The notes: generated by a model not told the origin, from the sequence alone. Numbered from the stretch's first letter, positions 16,633 through 26,991 are shown. The stretch: 64,000 bases of DNA from CADEEN01 sp963816315 (GCA_963816315.1 CAWFJZ010000008.1:1-64000), one strand, 5' to 3'. Numbers and translations are program-made.

Positions 16633-17706
16633 GCCGCGGCCGCCTTTCGCATCGAGGCCCAGCGCACGCGGTAGATGGATCAGCGTGTCCGCCGCGAGCA
16701 GCGAGAACAGCAGCAAGCCCTGGAACACACCGGTGATCGACTTCGGCAGTTGCATGCGCGACTGCGCCAGCTCGCCGCCGATGTAGAACATGCTCATCAG
16801 CACGGCCGAGAAGACGATGCCCACCGGATGCAGCCGGCCGACGAAGGCGACGATGATGGCCGCAAAGCCGTAGCCCACCGGCACGTAGGGCGTGAGTTGG
16901 CCGAGCGGCCCCGTGGCTTCGAGCGCGCCGGCCAGACCGGCCAGGCCGCCCGACGTGAGCAGCGCCGTCCACAGCGCCGTGCGCGACGAGAAGCCGGCGT
17001 AGCGCGCGGCCAACGGCGCTTGCCCGCCGACCAACGCCTGGAAACCGCGGAACAAGCGGAACAGGAACAGCGTCATGCCGGCCACGGCGACGAGCGCCAT
17101 GGGCAGACCGATGTTGACGCGCAGGCCGTCGAACAAGCGCGGCACTCTCGTCGGATTGGCAAACGTCACCGTCTGCGGAAAGTTGTAGCCCGCCGGATCT
17201 TTCCACGGTCCATAGACGAGGTAGGCCAGCACCATCTCGGCGACATAGACGAGCATGAGGCTGACGAGGATTTCGTTGGCGTTGAAGCGGTCGCGCAACA
17301 ACGCAGTGATCGCCGCCCACAACATGCCGCCGACCACGCCGGCGACGAGGATGACGACGACGATCGCCTGCGGCGACTGCGGCGTCGCCTGCATCGCCAC
17401 GCCACCGGCGAAGACCGCGCCGAGGATGTACTGCCCTTCGGCGCCGATGTTCCAGACGTTGGCGCGAAAGCACAGCGCGAGACCGAGCGCGATCAGCAGC
17501 AACGGCGTCGCCTTGACGCCGATCTCGCTCCACGCATAGGCGCTCTTGATCGGCTCCCAGAAGAACATGGCCAGGCCCAGCAGCGGATCCTTGCCGAGCA
17601 GCACGAACAGCAGCACGCCGATGGCCACGGTGGCGGCGATGGCGATCAGCGGCGAGGCCAGCACGAACAGGCGCGACGGCGCCGCGCGTGGCTCAAGCCG
17701 AAGCAT
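16629..17706 (-). CDS. Nucleoside-type ABC transporter permease, first subunit, one frame break
   Basis: Membrane permease of about 358 residues after correction (NupB/YufP type). Sequences include AYAWSEIGVKATPLLLIALG, FRANVWNIGAEGQYILGAVF, RDRFNANEILVSLMLVYVAE and VPVGYGFAAIIVAFVGRLHP. The raw frame runs on into the next permease. One extra base near 16674 explains this: without it the end reads DTLIHYRVRWASMRKAAAA and stops, overlapping the next ATG. The chosen start at 17706 overlaps the ATPase stop by 14 bases; an upstream ATG at 17733 is less likely. Confidence 0.85.
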
Positions 17707-19225
17707 GCCGGTGCTCCTGGCTGTCCTCGGCATCGAACAGGCCGGCCATCCATTGCCCGATCCGCTCTACCGTGGCTTCGCGTGCGGCCACGGCAGGCGA
17801 CAGTCGGCCACGCGCGATCACCACCAGCCGGTCGGCGAGCTCGAACAACTCGTCGAGCTCTTCGCTGACGACGAGCACCGCGCAGCCCGCATCGCGCAGC
17901 GCCAGCAGTTCGGCACGAATCTGCGCTGCCGCGCCCACGTCCACGCCCCAGGTCGGTTGCGCGACGATCAACACCCGCGGCTGCGCATCGATCTCGCGGC
18001 CGACGATGAACTTCTGCAGGTTGCCGCCGGACAGGCTGCTCGCCGCGGCCACCGGCCCTGCGGCCTTGACCTTGAAGCGCTCGATCAGGCGCGTCGCCAG
18101 ATCGCGCGCCGCGCCACCGTCGATCCAGCCGAGCGCGCGGATCGGCTCGCGGCGCGTCAGCAGCGTGTTGGCGGCCAGCGACTGCGCCGGCACCGCGCCG
18201 CGGCCCAGGCGCTCTTCGGGCACGAAGTGCAGGCCGAGCGCGCGCCGCGCGCGTGGCCCGGCGCGCGAGATGTCGGCGCCGAACAGGCGCACGCTGTCGG
18301 CCGCTGCGCGGCGGTCTTCGCCCGACAACACCGCGAGCAGCTCCTGCTGGCCGTTGCCCGAGACGCCGGCCACACCGAGCACTTCGCCGGCGCGCAGCGT
18401 CAGCGACACGTCTTGCAGCGCCACGCCGTAAGCGCCGGCCGCTGCGAGCGAGAGCTGACGCACCGCCAGCGCGATCTCGCCCGGCGTGCCGGCACGGTGC
18501 ACGAGCTGCGGCGGCTCGGCGCCTATCATCAGCCGCGACAGCGTGGCGTTCGACTCTTCGCGCGGATCGACCACGCCGACGACGCGGCCGCCGCGCATCA
18601 CCGTGCAGCGCTGGCAGAGCTCGCGGATCTCGTCCAACTTGTGGCTGATGTAGAGGATCGAGCAACCCTCGCCGGCCAGTTGGCGCAGCGTCACGAACAG
18701 CGTCTGCACCGCCTGCGGCGTCAGCACCGAGGTCGGCTCGTCGAGGATCAGGATCTTCGGCTGCGCGAGCAGCGCGCGGATGATCTCGACGCGCTGCCGC
18801 TCGCCGACGGACAGGCTGTGCACAGGGCGCGCCGGGTCGATCTGCAAACCGTACTCGCCGGCTTTGCTGTCGATGCGCTGCGTAACTTGCGCGAGTGATT
18901 CCCCGCTCGACAAACCGAGCCACACGTTCTCGGCCACCGTCAGCGTGTCGAACAAACTGAAGTGCTGGAACACCATCGCGATGCCGTGCGCCTTGGCCTC
19001 TTGCGGGTTGCGGATCGGCACCGCCGCGCCGTCGATCTCGATCGTGCCGGCGTCGGGCTGCACGGCGCCGAAAGCGATCTTCATCAGCGTGCTTTTGCCG
19101 GCGCCGTTTTCTCCGAGCACGGCGTGGATTTCACCGGGCTGCACGGCCAGCGTGACGTCGTCATTGGCCACCACCGCGGGGTAGCGCTTGGTGATGTTGG
19201 CGAGCCGAAGGCGCGGCGTGCTCAT
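17693..19225 (-). CDS. Nucleoside-type ABC transporter ATPase, duplicated nucleotide-binding domains
   Basis: Sugar/nucleoside-class ATPase of 510 residues with two ABC domains in tandem. Domain 1 has Walker A GENGAGKSTLMK, the signature LSVGERQRVEIIRALL and Walker B ILILDEPTSVLTP. Domain 2 has a degenerate Walker A (GVSGNGQQELL), the signature SLSGGNLQKFIVGREI and an altered Walker B region LIVAQPTWGVDVGA, as is normal for NupA/YufO-type proteins. The ATG overlaps the guaD stop (ATGA). The substrate-binding lipoprotein (BMP family) usually found with this set is not present in the window. Confidence 0.92.
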   Translation of the reverse strand: MSTPRLRLANITKRYPAVVANDDVTLAVQPGEIHAVLGENGAGKSTLMKIAFGAVQPDAGTIEIDGAAVPIRNPQEAKAHGIAMVFQHFSLFDTLTVAENVWLGLSSGESLAQVTQRIDSKAGEYGLQIDPARPVHSLSVGERQRVEIIRALLAQPKILILDEPTSVLTPQAVQTLFVTLRQLAGEGCSILYISHKLDEIRELCQRCTVMRGGRVVGVVDPREESNATLSRLMIGAEPPQLVHRAGTPGEIALAVRQLSLAAAGAYGVALQDVSLTLRAGEVLGVAGVSGNGQQELLAVLSGEDRRAAADSVRLFGADISRAGPRARRALGLHFVPEERLGRGAVPAQSLAANTLLTRREPIRALGWIDGGAARDLATRLIERFKVKAAGPVAAASSLSGGNLQKFIVGREIDAQPRVLIVAQPTWGVDVGAAAQIRAELLALRDAGCAVLVVSEELDELFELADRLVVIARGRLSPAVAAREATVERIGQWMAGLFDAEDSQEHRHASA

Positions 19226-20523
19226 GATGATGACGATGAGAAGCGTTGCTGGCCGGCAACCCAGGTGGCGACGAGGTTGCGCTCGTCGGACAACATCATC
19301 CACGCGAACACACGCTCGTGCAGCGAGCGCGCGGCGGCGTCGCGCGTTTGCGCGACCGCGCCGCACGACCATTGCCACAGCGCGAGGTCGGCAGTGCAGC
19401 CGACATCGAACGAGCCGATCTCGTGCTCCAGCGACAGCGCCCGTGCGGCGCCGCGTGTGGCCGCATGCAGCGCCTGCCACGCCGGCAGCCGCGTCTGCTG
19501 CAATGCCTGCACCTGCACCGCGGCGGCGAACGTGCGCTGCATCGACAAACTGGTGCCGCCGCCGACATCGCTGGCCATCGTCACCGCGACGCCGGCCTCG
19601 GCCAGCGCGCGCCACGGCATCAGGCCCGAGCCGAGGAAGAGATTCGAGGTCGGGCAATGCGCCACGGCGGCGCGCTCGCGGGCGAGCAGCGTGTGGTCCT
19701 GCGCATCGAGCCAGATGCCGTGCGCCAGCATCGACCGCGCGCCGACGAGGCCGTGGCGCACATAGACATCGAGATAACTGCGTGCATCGGGGAAGAGCTG
19801 CCGCACCCACTCGATCTCGGCGTGGTTCTCGGCGACATGCGTCTGCAGGTACAGGCCATCGTGGCGCTGCAGCAGGCGGCCGGCCATCGCTAGTTGCGCG
19901 TCGGTGGACGTCGGCGCAAAGCGCACCGTTGCGGCATAGGCCAGGCGACCGGTGCCATGCCAGCGCGCGATCAGCGCTTCGCTGTCGCGCTCGGACTGAT
20001 CGACGTTGACCGTCAACTCGGGCGGCGCGTTGCGGTCCATCAGGCATTGGCCGGCGATGACGCGCATGCCGCGCTGCTGCGCCGCGGCGAAGAGGGCGTC
20101 GGCGCTGGCCTTGTGCACCGTGGGGAAGACCATCGCGCTCGTCGTGCCGTGGGCGAGCAGGGCATCGAGAAAACGCGCGGCACTCGCCTCACACACCGAC
20201 GCATCGGCATAACGCGCTTCGGCGGGGAAGGTGTAGCTGGTGAGCCACTCCAGCAGTTCGGCGCCGTAGCTGGCCACGACCTCGAGCTGCGGCATGTGCA
20301 CATGCGTGTCGATGAAGCCCGGCGTGAGCAGGCAGCCGCGGTGATCGTGTTGCGTCCACGTGCGGTCCGGAGCCTCAGCCTGTGCGCCGGCGATGCGCCC
20401 ATGTTCGTCGATCAGCAGCCAGTGATCGGCGCGAAAGCGCAGGCCCGGCGCGTCGTCGGCCGCGCTCCAACCGGGGTCGGCGCTGAAGTCGAGCAGGTCG
20501 GCGAGCAGGGCATGACGGGTCAT
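19222..20523 (-). CDS. guaD: Guanine deaminase
   Basis: Amidohydrolase of 433 residues converting guanine to xanthine and ammonia. The metal site HVH lies in TPGFIDTHVHMPQLEVVASY (residues ~73-75), with the substrate loop LLEWLTSYTFPAEARYAD. Further metal ligands lie in LYLQTHVAENHAEIEWV and MASDVGGGTSLSMQRTF; HCPTSNLFLGSGLMPW is also typical. It is first in a coupled operon with a nucleoside-type ABC transporter, so uptake and deamination of purines are probably co-expressed. The 71-base divergent gap to the amidase gene holds the promoter. The last residues are a poly-Ser tail (FSSSSS). Confidence 0.94.
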   Translation of the reverse strand: MTRHALLADLLDFSADPGWSAADDAPGLRFRADHWLLIDEHGRIAGAQAEAPDRTWTQHDHRGCLLTPGFIDTHVHMPQLEVVASYGAELLEWLTSYTFPAEARYADASVCEASAARFLDALLAHGTTSAMVFPTVHKASADALFAAAQQRGMRVIAGQCLMDRNAPPELTVNVDQSERDSEALIARWHGTGRLAYAATVRFAPTSTDAQLAMAGRLLQRHDGLYLQTHVAENHAEIEWVRQLFPDARSYLDVYVRHGLVGARSMLAHGIWLDAQDHTLLARERAAVAHCPTSNLFLGSGLMPWRALAEAGVAVTMASDVGGGTSLSMQRTFAAAVQVQALQQTRLPAWQALHAATRGAARALSLEHEIGSFDVGCTADLALWQWSCGAVAQTRDAAARSLHERVFAWMMLSDERNLVATWVAGQQRFSSSSS

Positions 20524-20594
20524 CTCGCGCCAGTGTAGGGGCGCGGCGGCGCGCGATCTAAGCTCTGCGCCCCGCCCTCTTCAGGAGCCGCGCC

Positions 20595-21167
20595 GTGCGA
20601 CACCGCAGCGCCTTGCCGATGGTCCTCGTTGCGGCCGCATTGGCCGTTGCGACGCTGGTCGTACAGGCGCGCCGCGTCGGTGGTGCGCGCGCGCAGGCCA
20701 TCGACATGATCGTCATCCACTCCACGGGCGGCCCGACTTGCGACGCCGCTACCGGCAAGCCGATCTGGGTGCGCGCCGGCACGCTCGAAGACAACCTGCG
20801 CCAGATCGAAGCGCACCCCGTGCTCGGCATCCACTACATGATCGACCGCGACGGCAGCGTGCGCGCCAGCGTGCCCGAAGCGCAACTGGCGCATCACGTG
20901 TACAGCGTCAGCGGCCGTTCGATCGCCATCGAACTCATCAACGATGGCGACGGCCGCGACCCGTTTGCACAGGCGCAACTGACGGCCTTAGTGGAGTTGC
21001 TGCGCGACATCACACAGCGCCGCGGCATCCAGCGCGAGGGCATCAAGCGCCATTCCGATCTCGATCACGCGCGGCTGCCGTGCGACCGAACGCAGCGGCG
21101 CAAGGTCGATCCCGGTGCGGCGTACCCGCACGAGGCGGTGCTTGATCGGGTGTTTCCCGTGCGTTGA
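20595..21167 (+). CDS. N-acetylmuramoyl-L-alanine amidase (Amidase_2), exported
   Basis: Predicted periplasmic zinc amidase of 190 residues that cuts between muramic acid and L-Ala in peptidoglycan. An N-terminal hydrophobic signal-like segment (LPMVLVAAALAVATLVVQA) precedes the domain. Zinc ligands are in MIVIHSTGG and KRHSDLDHARLPCDRT, with the core GIHYMIDRDGSVRASVPEAQ and SIAIELINDGDG. The short length indicates a stand-alone catalytic domain without an anchoring domain. It stands alone between divergent and convergent neighbours. It could be a recycling (AmpD-like) enzyme, but the signal segment favours export. Confidence 0.85.
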   Translation: MRHRSALPMVLVAAALAVATLVVQARRVGGARAQAIDMIVIHSTGGPTCDAATGKPIWVRAGTLEDNLRQIEAHPVLGIHYMIDRDGSVRASVPEAQLAHHVYSVSGRSIAIELINDGDGRDPFAQAQLTALVELLRDITQRRGIQREGIKRHSDLDHARLPCDRTQRRKVDPGAAYPHEAVLDRVFPVR

Positions 21168-21173
21168 CGGCGC

Positions 21174-21785
21174 TCAGCGTTTGGTGGACAGCAGCGGCTT
21201 CACGCCCGCAGCGAAATCAGCCGCCGTCAACCGCCGCCGCGCCCGGTCGTCGATGGCCAACGGCGCGACCTCGCGCAGCGACGCATGGCAACGCCGCACC
21301 AGATCCTGGTAAGTCAGCGTGCCGTCGTGCTTCCAGGCGATCTCCTGCGCGCTGAGTTCGCGGATCACCTTGCCTGGCACGCCGGCGACGAGCATCCGCG
21401 GCGGCACCTTCATGCCGGCTCGCACGAAAGCGCTGGCGGCAACGATGGCCTGCTCGCCGATCTCGGCCTCGTCCATCACCACCGCGTTCATGCCGATCAG
21501 CGCGCCGCGGCGCACGACGCAGCCGTGCAGCACCGCGCCGTGGCCGATATGGCCGTCGGCCTCGACGACGGTGTCGGCGCCGGGAAAACCGTGCAGCGTG
21601 CAGTTGTCCTGCACGTTGCTGCCGGTCTCGAGGACGAGGCGGCCGAAGTCGCCGCGCAAGCTGGCGCAGGGGCCGACATAGACGCCCGGCCCGACCCAGA
21701 CGTCGCCGATCAGCACCGCGGCCGGGTGCACATGCGCGCTCGGGTCCACCACGGGCACGAGACCGTCGATCGAGTAGCAGGGCAT
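21174..21785 (-). CDS. paaY: PaaY-like gamma-carbonic anhydrase/hexapeptide protein
   Basis: Left-handed beta-helix protein of 203 residues with hexapeptide repeats from about residue 12 to 150, for example VHPAAVLIGDVWVGPGVYVG and GHIGHGAVLHGCVVRRGALI. The metal-binding histidines of gamma-carbonic anhydrases are seen in LHGFPG, GHIGHGAVLHG and neighbours. In phenylacetate clusters PaaY is a thioesterase-like accessory protein that removes dead-end CoA intermediates. It is divergent from paaG and shares the TetR-type operator region. Placement supports PaaY over a general gamma-carbonic anhydrase. Confidence 0.85.
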   Translation of the reverse strand: MPCYSIDGLVPVVDPSAHVHPAAVLIGDVWVGPGVYVGPCASLRGDFGRLVLETGSNVQDNCTLHGFPGADTVVEADGHIGHGAVLHGCVVRRGALIGMNAVVMDEAEIGEQAIVAASAFVRAGMKVPPRMLVAGVPGKVIRELSAQEIAWKHDGTLTYQDLVRRCHASLREVAPLAIDDRARRRLTAADFAAGVKPLLSTKR

Positions 21786-21824
21786 GGCGGTTTGCGCTTG
21801 ACGAAGATCGGGGCCGCCATCGTA

Positions 21825-21850
21825 TGATCGACCGACCGGTCGGTCAATCA
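21825..21850. promoter_or_regulatory. PaaR (TetR-type) operator between paaY and paaG
   Basis: The perfect 16-base palindrome GACCGACCGGTCGGTC lies at 21830-21845. It extends to 26 bases with a single mismatched pair. It is 20 bases before the paaG ATG and 45 bases from the paaY start, so one dimer pair could repress both directions. TetR regulators of phenylacetate genes use ACCGACCGGTCGGT-like sites, and a TetR gene ends this operon. Confidence 0.85.
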
Positions 21851-21864
21851 ATGGATCTCGCTAA

Positions 21865-22653
21865 ATGTCGGATGACAACTCGACGCTGCTCTGCGCCACT
21901 CATGGCGCCGTGCGCGTGCTCACGCTCAACCGCCCCGCGGCGCTGAACAGCTTCACGGCCGAGATTTACGAGACCTTGCCGCGGTTGCTCGACGACGCGG
22001 CCGGCGATGCGTCGGTGCGCGCGGTGATCATCACCGGCGCCGGCCGCGGTTTCTGCGCCGGGCAGGACCTGAACGACCCGGCGATGCTCGGCACCGGCGA
22101 CGTCGGCGCCGGCATCGAGCGGTTCATCCGCCCGCTGGCGATGCGTGTGCGCACGATGCCGATTCCGGTGATCGCCGCGGTCAACGGCGTGGCCGCCGGC
22201 GCCGGCGCGAACTTTGCGCTGTGCTGCGACTTCGTCGTCGCAGCGCGCAGCGCGAACTTCGTGCAGGCCTTCATCAAGATCGGGTTGATCCCCGATTGCG
22301 GCGGCACCTGGCTGCTGCCGCGCCTGGTCGGCCGTGCACGCGCGCTCGGCCTGGCGATGACGGGCGACAAGCTGCCGGCCGAAGAAGCCGAGCGCATCGG
22401 CCTGATCTGGCGCTGTGTCGATGATGCGGCGCTGATGGACGAGGCGCTGGCGCTGGCCAACAAGCTCGCCGCGCTGCCGTCGCGCGCGCTGGCCGAGACG
22501 CGGCGCGCCCTCGACAGCGCGCTGGCGTTGGAGTTCGTCGATGCCATCACCCACGAGGCCAACACGCAGCGCGAGCTGGCGCGCGCGCACGACAGCGCGG
22601 AAGGCGTGGCGGCGTTTCTGGCCAAACGCGCGCCGGTGTTCAAGGACCGTTGA
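21865..22653 (+). CDS. paaG: PaaG 1,2-epoxyphenylacetyl-CoA isomerase
   Basis: Crotonase-fold enzyme of 262 residues, the same length as E. coli PaaG. It isomerises ring-1,2-epoxyphenylacetyl-CoA to the oxepin. Visible are LTLNRPAALNSFTAEIYETL, the oxyanion and CoA site VIITGAGRGFCAGQDLNDPA, PVIAAVNGVAAGAGANFALC and the catalytic Asp region KIGLIPDCGGTWLLPRLVGR. It is first in the paa operon, 20 bases after the operator. Its stop is three bases before the paaI ATG. Confidence 0.95.
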   Translation: MSDDNSTLLCATHGAVRVLTLNRPAALNSFTAEIYETLPRLLDDAAGDASVRAVIITGAGRGFCAGQDLNDPAMLGTGDVGAGIERFIRPLAMRVRTMPIPVIAAVNGVAAGAGANFALCCDFVVAARSANFVQAFIKIGLIPDCGGTWLLPRLVGRARALGLAMTGDKLPAEEAERIGLIWRCVDDAALMDEALALANKLAALPSRALAETRRALDSALALEFVDAITHEANTQRELARAHDSAEGVAAFLAKRAPVFKDR

Positions 22654-22655
22654 CG

Positions 22656-23101
22656 ATGGGCGCACAACGAATTGCCGAAGCTGCGCGCGACGCAATGTGG
22701 GCCAACGACCGGGCCTGCAAGGCGCTCGGCATGAAGGTCACTGCCGTCGGCCCCGGCACGGCCACGCTGACGATGGCGGTGCGCGAAGACATGTTGAATG
22801 GCCACGACCTGTGCCACGGCGGGCTGATCGCCACGCTGGCCGACAGCGCGTTTGCCTATGCCTGCAATGCCTACAACGAGGTCACCGTGGCCAGCGGCTT
22901 CGACATTCACCTGATGAGCGGCGCGCGTCTGGGCGACGTGCTGACCGCGTCGGCCACCGAGTTGAGCAAGGGTGGGCGCACGGGGGTGTACGACATCGTC
23001 GTCACCAACCAGCGCGACGAGCAGATCGCCGGCTTTCGCGGCCGCTCGTACACGATGAAGGGCAAGCCGCTGGTCGAGGGCTTGCCGGTGGGCAAACCAG
23101 C

Positions 23102-23105
<4 letters not shown>
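22656..23105 (+). CDS. paaI: PaaI hydroxyphenylacetyl-CoA thioesterase
   Basis: Hotdog-fold thioesterase of 149 residues that releases CoA from stalled pathway intermediates. Signatures are NGHDLCHGGLIATLADSAFA (the HGG and catalytic acidic region) and LTASATELSKGGRTGVYDIV. The ATG at 22656 is preferred over a TTG two codons upstream. The stop overlaps the paaK ATG by four bases. Confidence 0.93.
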
Positions 23106-24409
<1,304 letters not shown>

Positions 24410-24418
24410 GGAGCACAC

Positions 24419-25412
24419 ATGTACACCCAAGCGATGGACACGATGCCGAAGGAAGAACGCTCTGCGCTCGAAGACGCCGCATTGCAGCAGCGATTCGACG
24501 CGCGCATCGACGCCGGCGATTTCATCGAAGCCAAAGACTGGATGCCCGAGCATTACCGCAAGACGCTCGTGCGCCAGATCAGCCAGCATGCGCACAGCGA
24601 GATCGTCGGCATGCTGCCCGAAGGCAACTGGATCACGCGTGCGCCGACGTTGAAGCGCAAGGCGATCCTGCTGGCGAAGGTGCAGGACGAAGGCGGGCAC
24701 GGTCTGTACCTGTATGCCGCGGCCGAGACGCTCGGCACCTCGCGCGATCAACTGCTCGAAGCGCTGCACTCAGGCAAGGCCAAGTACAGCTCGATCTTCA
24801 ACTATCCGACGCTCGAGTTGGGCCGACATCGGCGTCGTCGGCTGGCTGGTCGATGGCGCGGCGATCATGAACCAGGTGCCGCTGTGCCGCTGCTCGTACG
24901 CGCCGTATGCGCGCGCGATGGTGCGCATCTGCCGCGAAGAGAGCTTCCATCAACGGCAGGGCTACGAGTCGCTGCTGACGATGATGACCAAGGGCACGGC
25001 GGCGCAGAAAGACATGGTGCAGGACGCCGTCAACCGCTGGTGGTGGCCGAGCCTGATGATGTTCGGCCCGCCGGACGGCGAGAGCACGCACAGCGAACAG
25101 TCGATGCGCTGGGGCATCAAGCGCAACAGCAACGACGAGTTGAGACAGAAGTTCGTCGATGCCTGCGTCGATCAGGCCAAGGTGCTCGGCGTGACGCTGC
25201 CGGACCCGGACCTGAAGTGGAACGAGGCGCGCGGTCAGCATGACTTCGGCGCGATCGATTGGAGCGAGTTCTGGCGCGTCGTCGGCGGTGACGGGCCGTG
25301 CAACCGCGAGCGCTTGTCTGCTCGCGTCGATGCGTGGGAAGAGGGCGCGTGGGTGCGCGAGGCGGCGCTGGCTCACGAACGCAAACGCGCGATGAAGGAG
25401 AAGGCGGCATGA
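24419..25412 (+). CDS. paaA: PaaA, catalytic subunit of phenylacetyl-CoA 1,2-epoxidase, one frame break
   Basis: Di-iron oxygenase subunit, 330 residues after removal of one extra base near 24823 (the raw TTGGGCCGAC should read TTGGCCGAC). The first part has KDWMPEHYRKTLVRQISQHA and KVQDEGGHGLYLYAAAETLG with an EXXH iron ligand pair. The second has ADIGVVGWLVDGAAIMNQVP, CREESFHQRQGYESLLTMMT (second ligand pair) and NRWWWPSLMMFGPPDGEST. Both halves are fully conserved, so a sequencing insertion is much more likely than a dead gene in an otherwise complete operon. The stop overlaps paaB (ATGA). Confidence 0.93.
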
Positions 25413-25702
25413 GCAACGCAACACAGGAATGGCCCTTGTGGGAAGTCTTCGTCCGCAGCAAGGCCGGCCTCGACCACAAGCATTGCGGCAGCCTGCACGC
25501 ACCGGATTCGAAGGCCGCGATCCAGCTCGCACGCGACGTGTACACGCGCCGGCAAGAAGGCACCAGCATCTGGGTCGTGAAGAGCGAGCAGATCGTTGCC
25601 AGCGACCCGGCCGACAAGGACATGTACTTCGATCCGATGGCCGACAAGGTCTATCGCCATCCGACGTTCTACGAGTTGCCCGAGTCCGTGAACCACATGT
25701 GA
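25409..25702 (+). CDS. paaB: PaaB, epoxidase subunit
   Basis: Small bridging subunit of 97 residues of the PaaABCE multicomponent epoxidase. Conserved sequences are WPLWEVFVRSKAGLDHKHCG, LHAPDSKAAIQLARDVYTRR and IWVVKSEQIVASDP. It has no cofactor and is needed for complex assembly. The TGA shares its A with the ATG of paaC. Confidence 0.96.
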   Translation: MSNATQEWPLWEVFVRSKAGLDHKHCGSLHAPDSKAAIQLARDVYTRRQEGTSIWVVKSEQIVASDPADKDMYFDPMADKVYRHPTFYELPESVNHM

Positions 25703-26427
25703 TGAAGCAGCACACGTACATCCTTCGGCTCGCAGACACCTGCCTGATCTGGTCGCACCGCCTGTCGGAATGGTGCGGCCATGCGCCGGTGCTCGAAGAA
25801 GACATCGCGCTGGCCAACACCGCGCTCGACCTTTTAGGTCAGGCACGCGCGTTGCTGTCGCATGTGGGCGACGAGGACCGGCTGGCGTACCTGCGCGAGG
25901 AGCGTGAGTTCCTCAACGTGACGCTGGCCGAATTGCCGAATGGCGACTTCGCGTTCACGACCTTGCGCAACTTCGTGCTCTCGTCCTGGGCGCTGCTGAT
26001 GTGGCAACGTCTGGCCACGTCGAGCGACGAGCAGCTCTCGGCCATTGCCGGCAAGGCGGTGAAAGAAGCGCGTTACCACCGCGAGCATGCCGCCGACTGG
26101 GTCGTGCGGCTCGGTGACGGCACGGACGAATCCACACGCCGCATGGTCACCGCACTCGAGCGCCTTTGGCCGTACTGTGCCGAGTTGTTCGACGCGGACG
26201 AGACCGATCGTGAAGCCTCTGCCGGTGGCGTCGGACCCGCATGGAGCGCGCTCGAAGAAGCATGGCGCGCCGATGTTTCCGCGGTACTCGACGAAGCCAA
26301 CATGGCCTTGCCTGCCGACAGCGCCTTCCGCAGCGACGGCAAGCGCGGCCGGCACAGCGAGCACATGGGGCGGCTGCTCGCCGAGATGCAATACCTGCAC
26401 CGCGCGTTTCCCGGAGGCGTGTGGTGA
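25702..26427 (+). CDS. paaC: PaaC, structural subunit of phenylacetyl-CoA epoxidase
   Basis: Ferritin-fold subunit of 241 residues that pairs with PaaA but lacks a working di-iron site. Family sequences are ILRLADTCLIWSHRLSEWCG, NTALDLLGQARALLSHVG, EREFLNVTLAELPNGDFAFT and KEARYHREHAADWVVRLGDG. It is one-base coupled to paaB and GTGA-coupled to paaD, so the four oxygenase genes form one translation unit. Confidence 0.95.
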   Translation: MKQHTYILRLADTCLIWSHRLSEWCGHAPVLEEDIALANTALDLLGQARALLSHVGDEDRLAYLREEREFLNVTLAELPNGDFAFTTLRNFVLSSWALLMWQRLATSSDEQLSAIAGKAVKEARYHREHAADWVVRLGDGTDESTRRMVTALERLWPYCAELFDADETDREASAGGVGPAWSALEEAWRADVSAVLDEANMALPADSAFRSDGKRGRHSEHMGRLLAEMQYLHRAFPGGVW

Positions 26428-26918
26428 GCAGTGCGATCGTTGCCTCGCGCACGGAAGCCGCGTGGCGCGCGCTCGCCGACGTGCTCGACCCCGAGGTACC
26501 TGTGCTGTCCGTCCTCGACCTCGGCATCGTGCGCGACGTCATCGAAGCCGGCGACGGCGCGCTCGAAGTGACGCTGACGCCGACCTACAGCGGCTGCCCG
26601 GCAACAGAAGCGATCGAAGCCGCGGTGCTCGCCGCGTTGCAGCCGCTCGGTCCCGTGCGCATCAAGACGCGTTGGGCGCCGGCATGGACGACGGACTGGA
26701 TCAGCGACGAAGGCAAGCGCAAGCTGCGCGAGTACGGCATCGCGCCGCCGGGACACCTCGTCGGCGAATCGAAGATTCACGTCGTGCGCCGTGTGCCGTG
26801 CCCGCGCTGCCACAGTGCGCGCACCGAGCGCTTGTCGGCCTTCGGCGCGACGGCGTGCAAGGCGCTGTACCGCTGCCTCGATTGCCGCGAACCGTTCGAG
26901 CACTTCAAGCCCTTATGA
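26424..26918 (+). CDS. paaD: PaaD, epoxidase iron-sulfur maturation protein
   Basis: Protein of 164 residues with an N-terminal DUF59/MIP18 domain (LADVLDPEVPVLSVLDLGIV, TPTYSGCPATEAIEAAV) and a C-terminal zinc-ribbon-like region with CPRCHSART and CLDC. In the paa pathway it is thought to assist Fe-S or di-iron assembly. The GTG start overlaps the paaC stop by four bases. An alternative upstream start lies inside paaC and is unlikely. Confidence 0.93.
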   Translation: MSSAIVASRTEAAWRALADVLDPEVPVLSVLDLGIVRDVIEAGDGALEVTLTPTYSGCPATEAIEAAVLAALQPLGPVRIKTRWAPAWTTDWISDEGKRKLREYGIAPPGHLVGESKIHVVRRVPCPRCHSARTERLSAFGATACKALYRCLDCREPFEHFKPL

Positions 26919-26991
26919 AGCCCCCTCGCTCACTTCGTTCGCTGCCCCCCGAGGGGGCGCATCACGCCCTTCGGGCGGCCGGGCGGGCGCT
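26919..26991. repeat. Extragenic palindromic repeat between paaD and paaE
   Basis: The segment holds CCCCCTCGCTCACTTCG, then GCTGCCCCCCGAGGGGGCGC, then the hairpin CGCCCTTCGGGCG and a GC-rich tail. This is a very common intergenic repeat in Burkholderiales. It is the only gap in the coupled paa operon and its hairpins could affect expression or mRNA stability of paaE. Confidence 0.7.

Noticed and set aside
15712..17706. Genuine fusion of two ABC permeases
   Set aside because: One-base correction restores a family-typical end and an ATGA junction, as in the rest of the operon.
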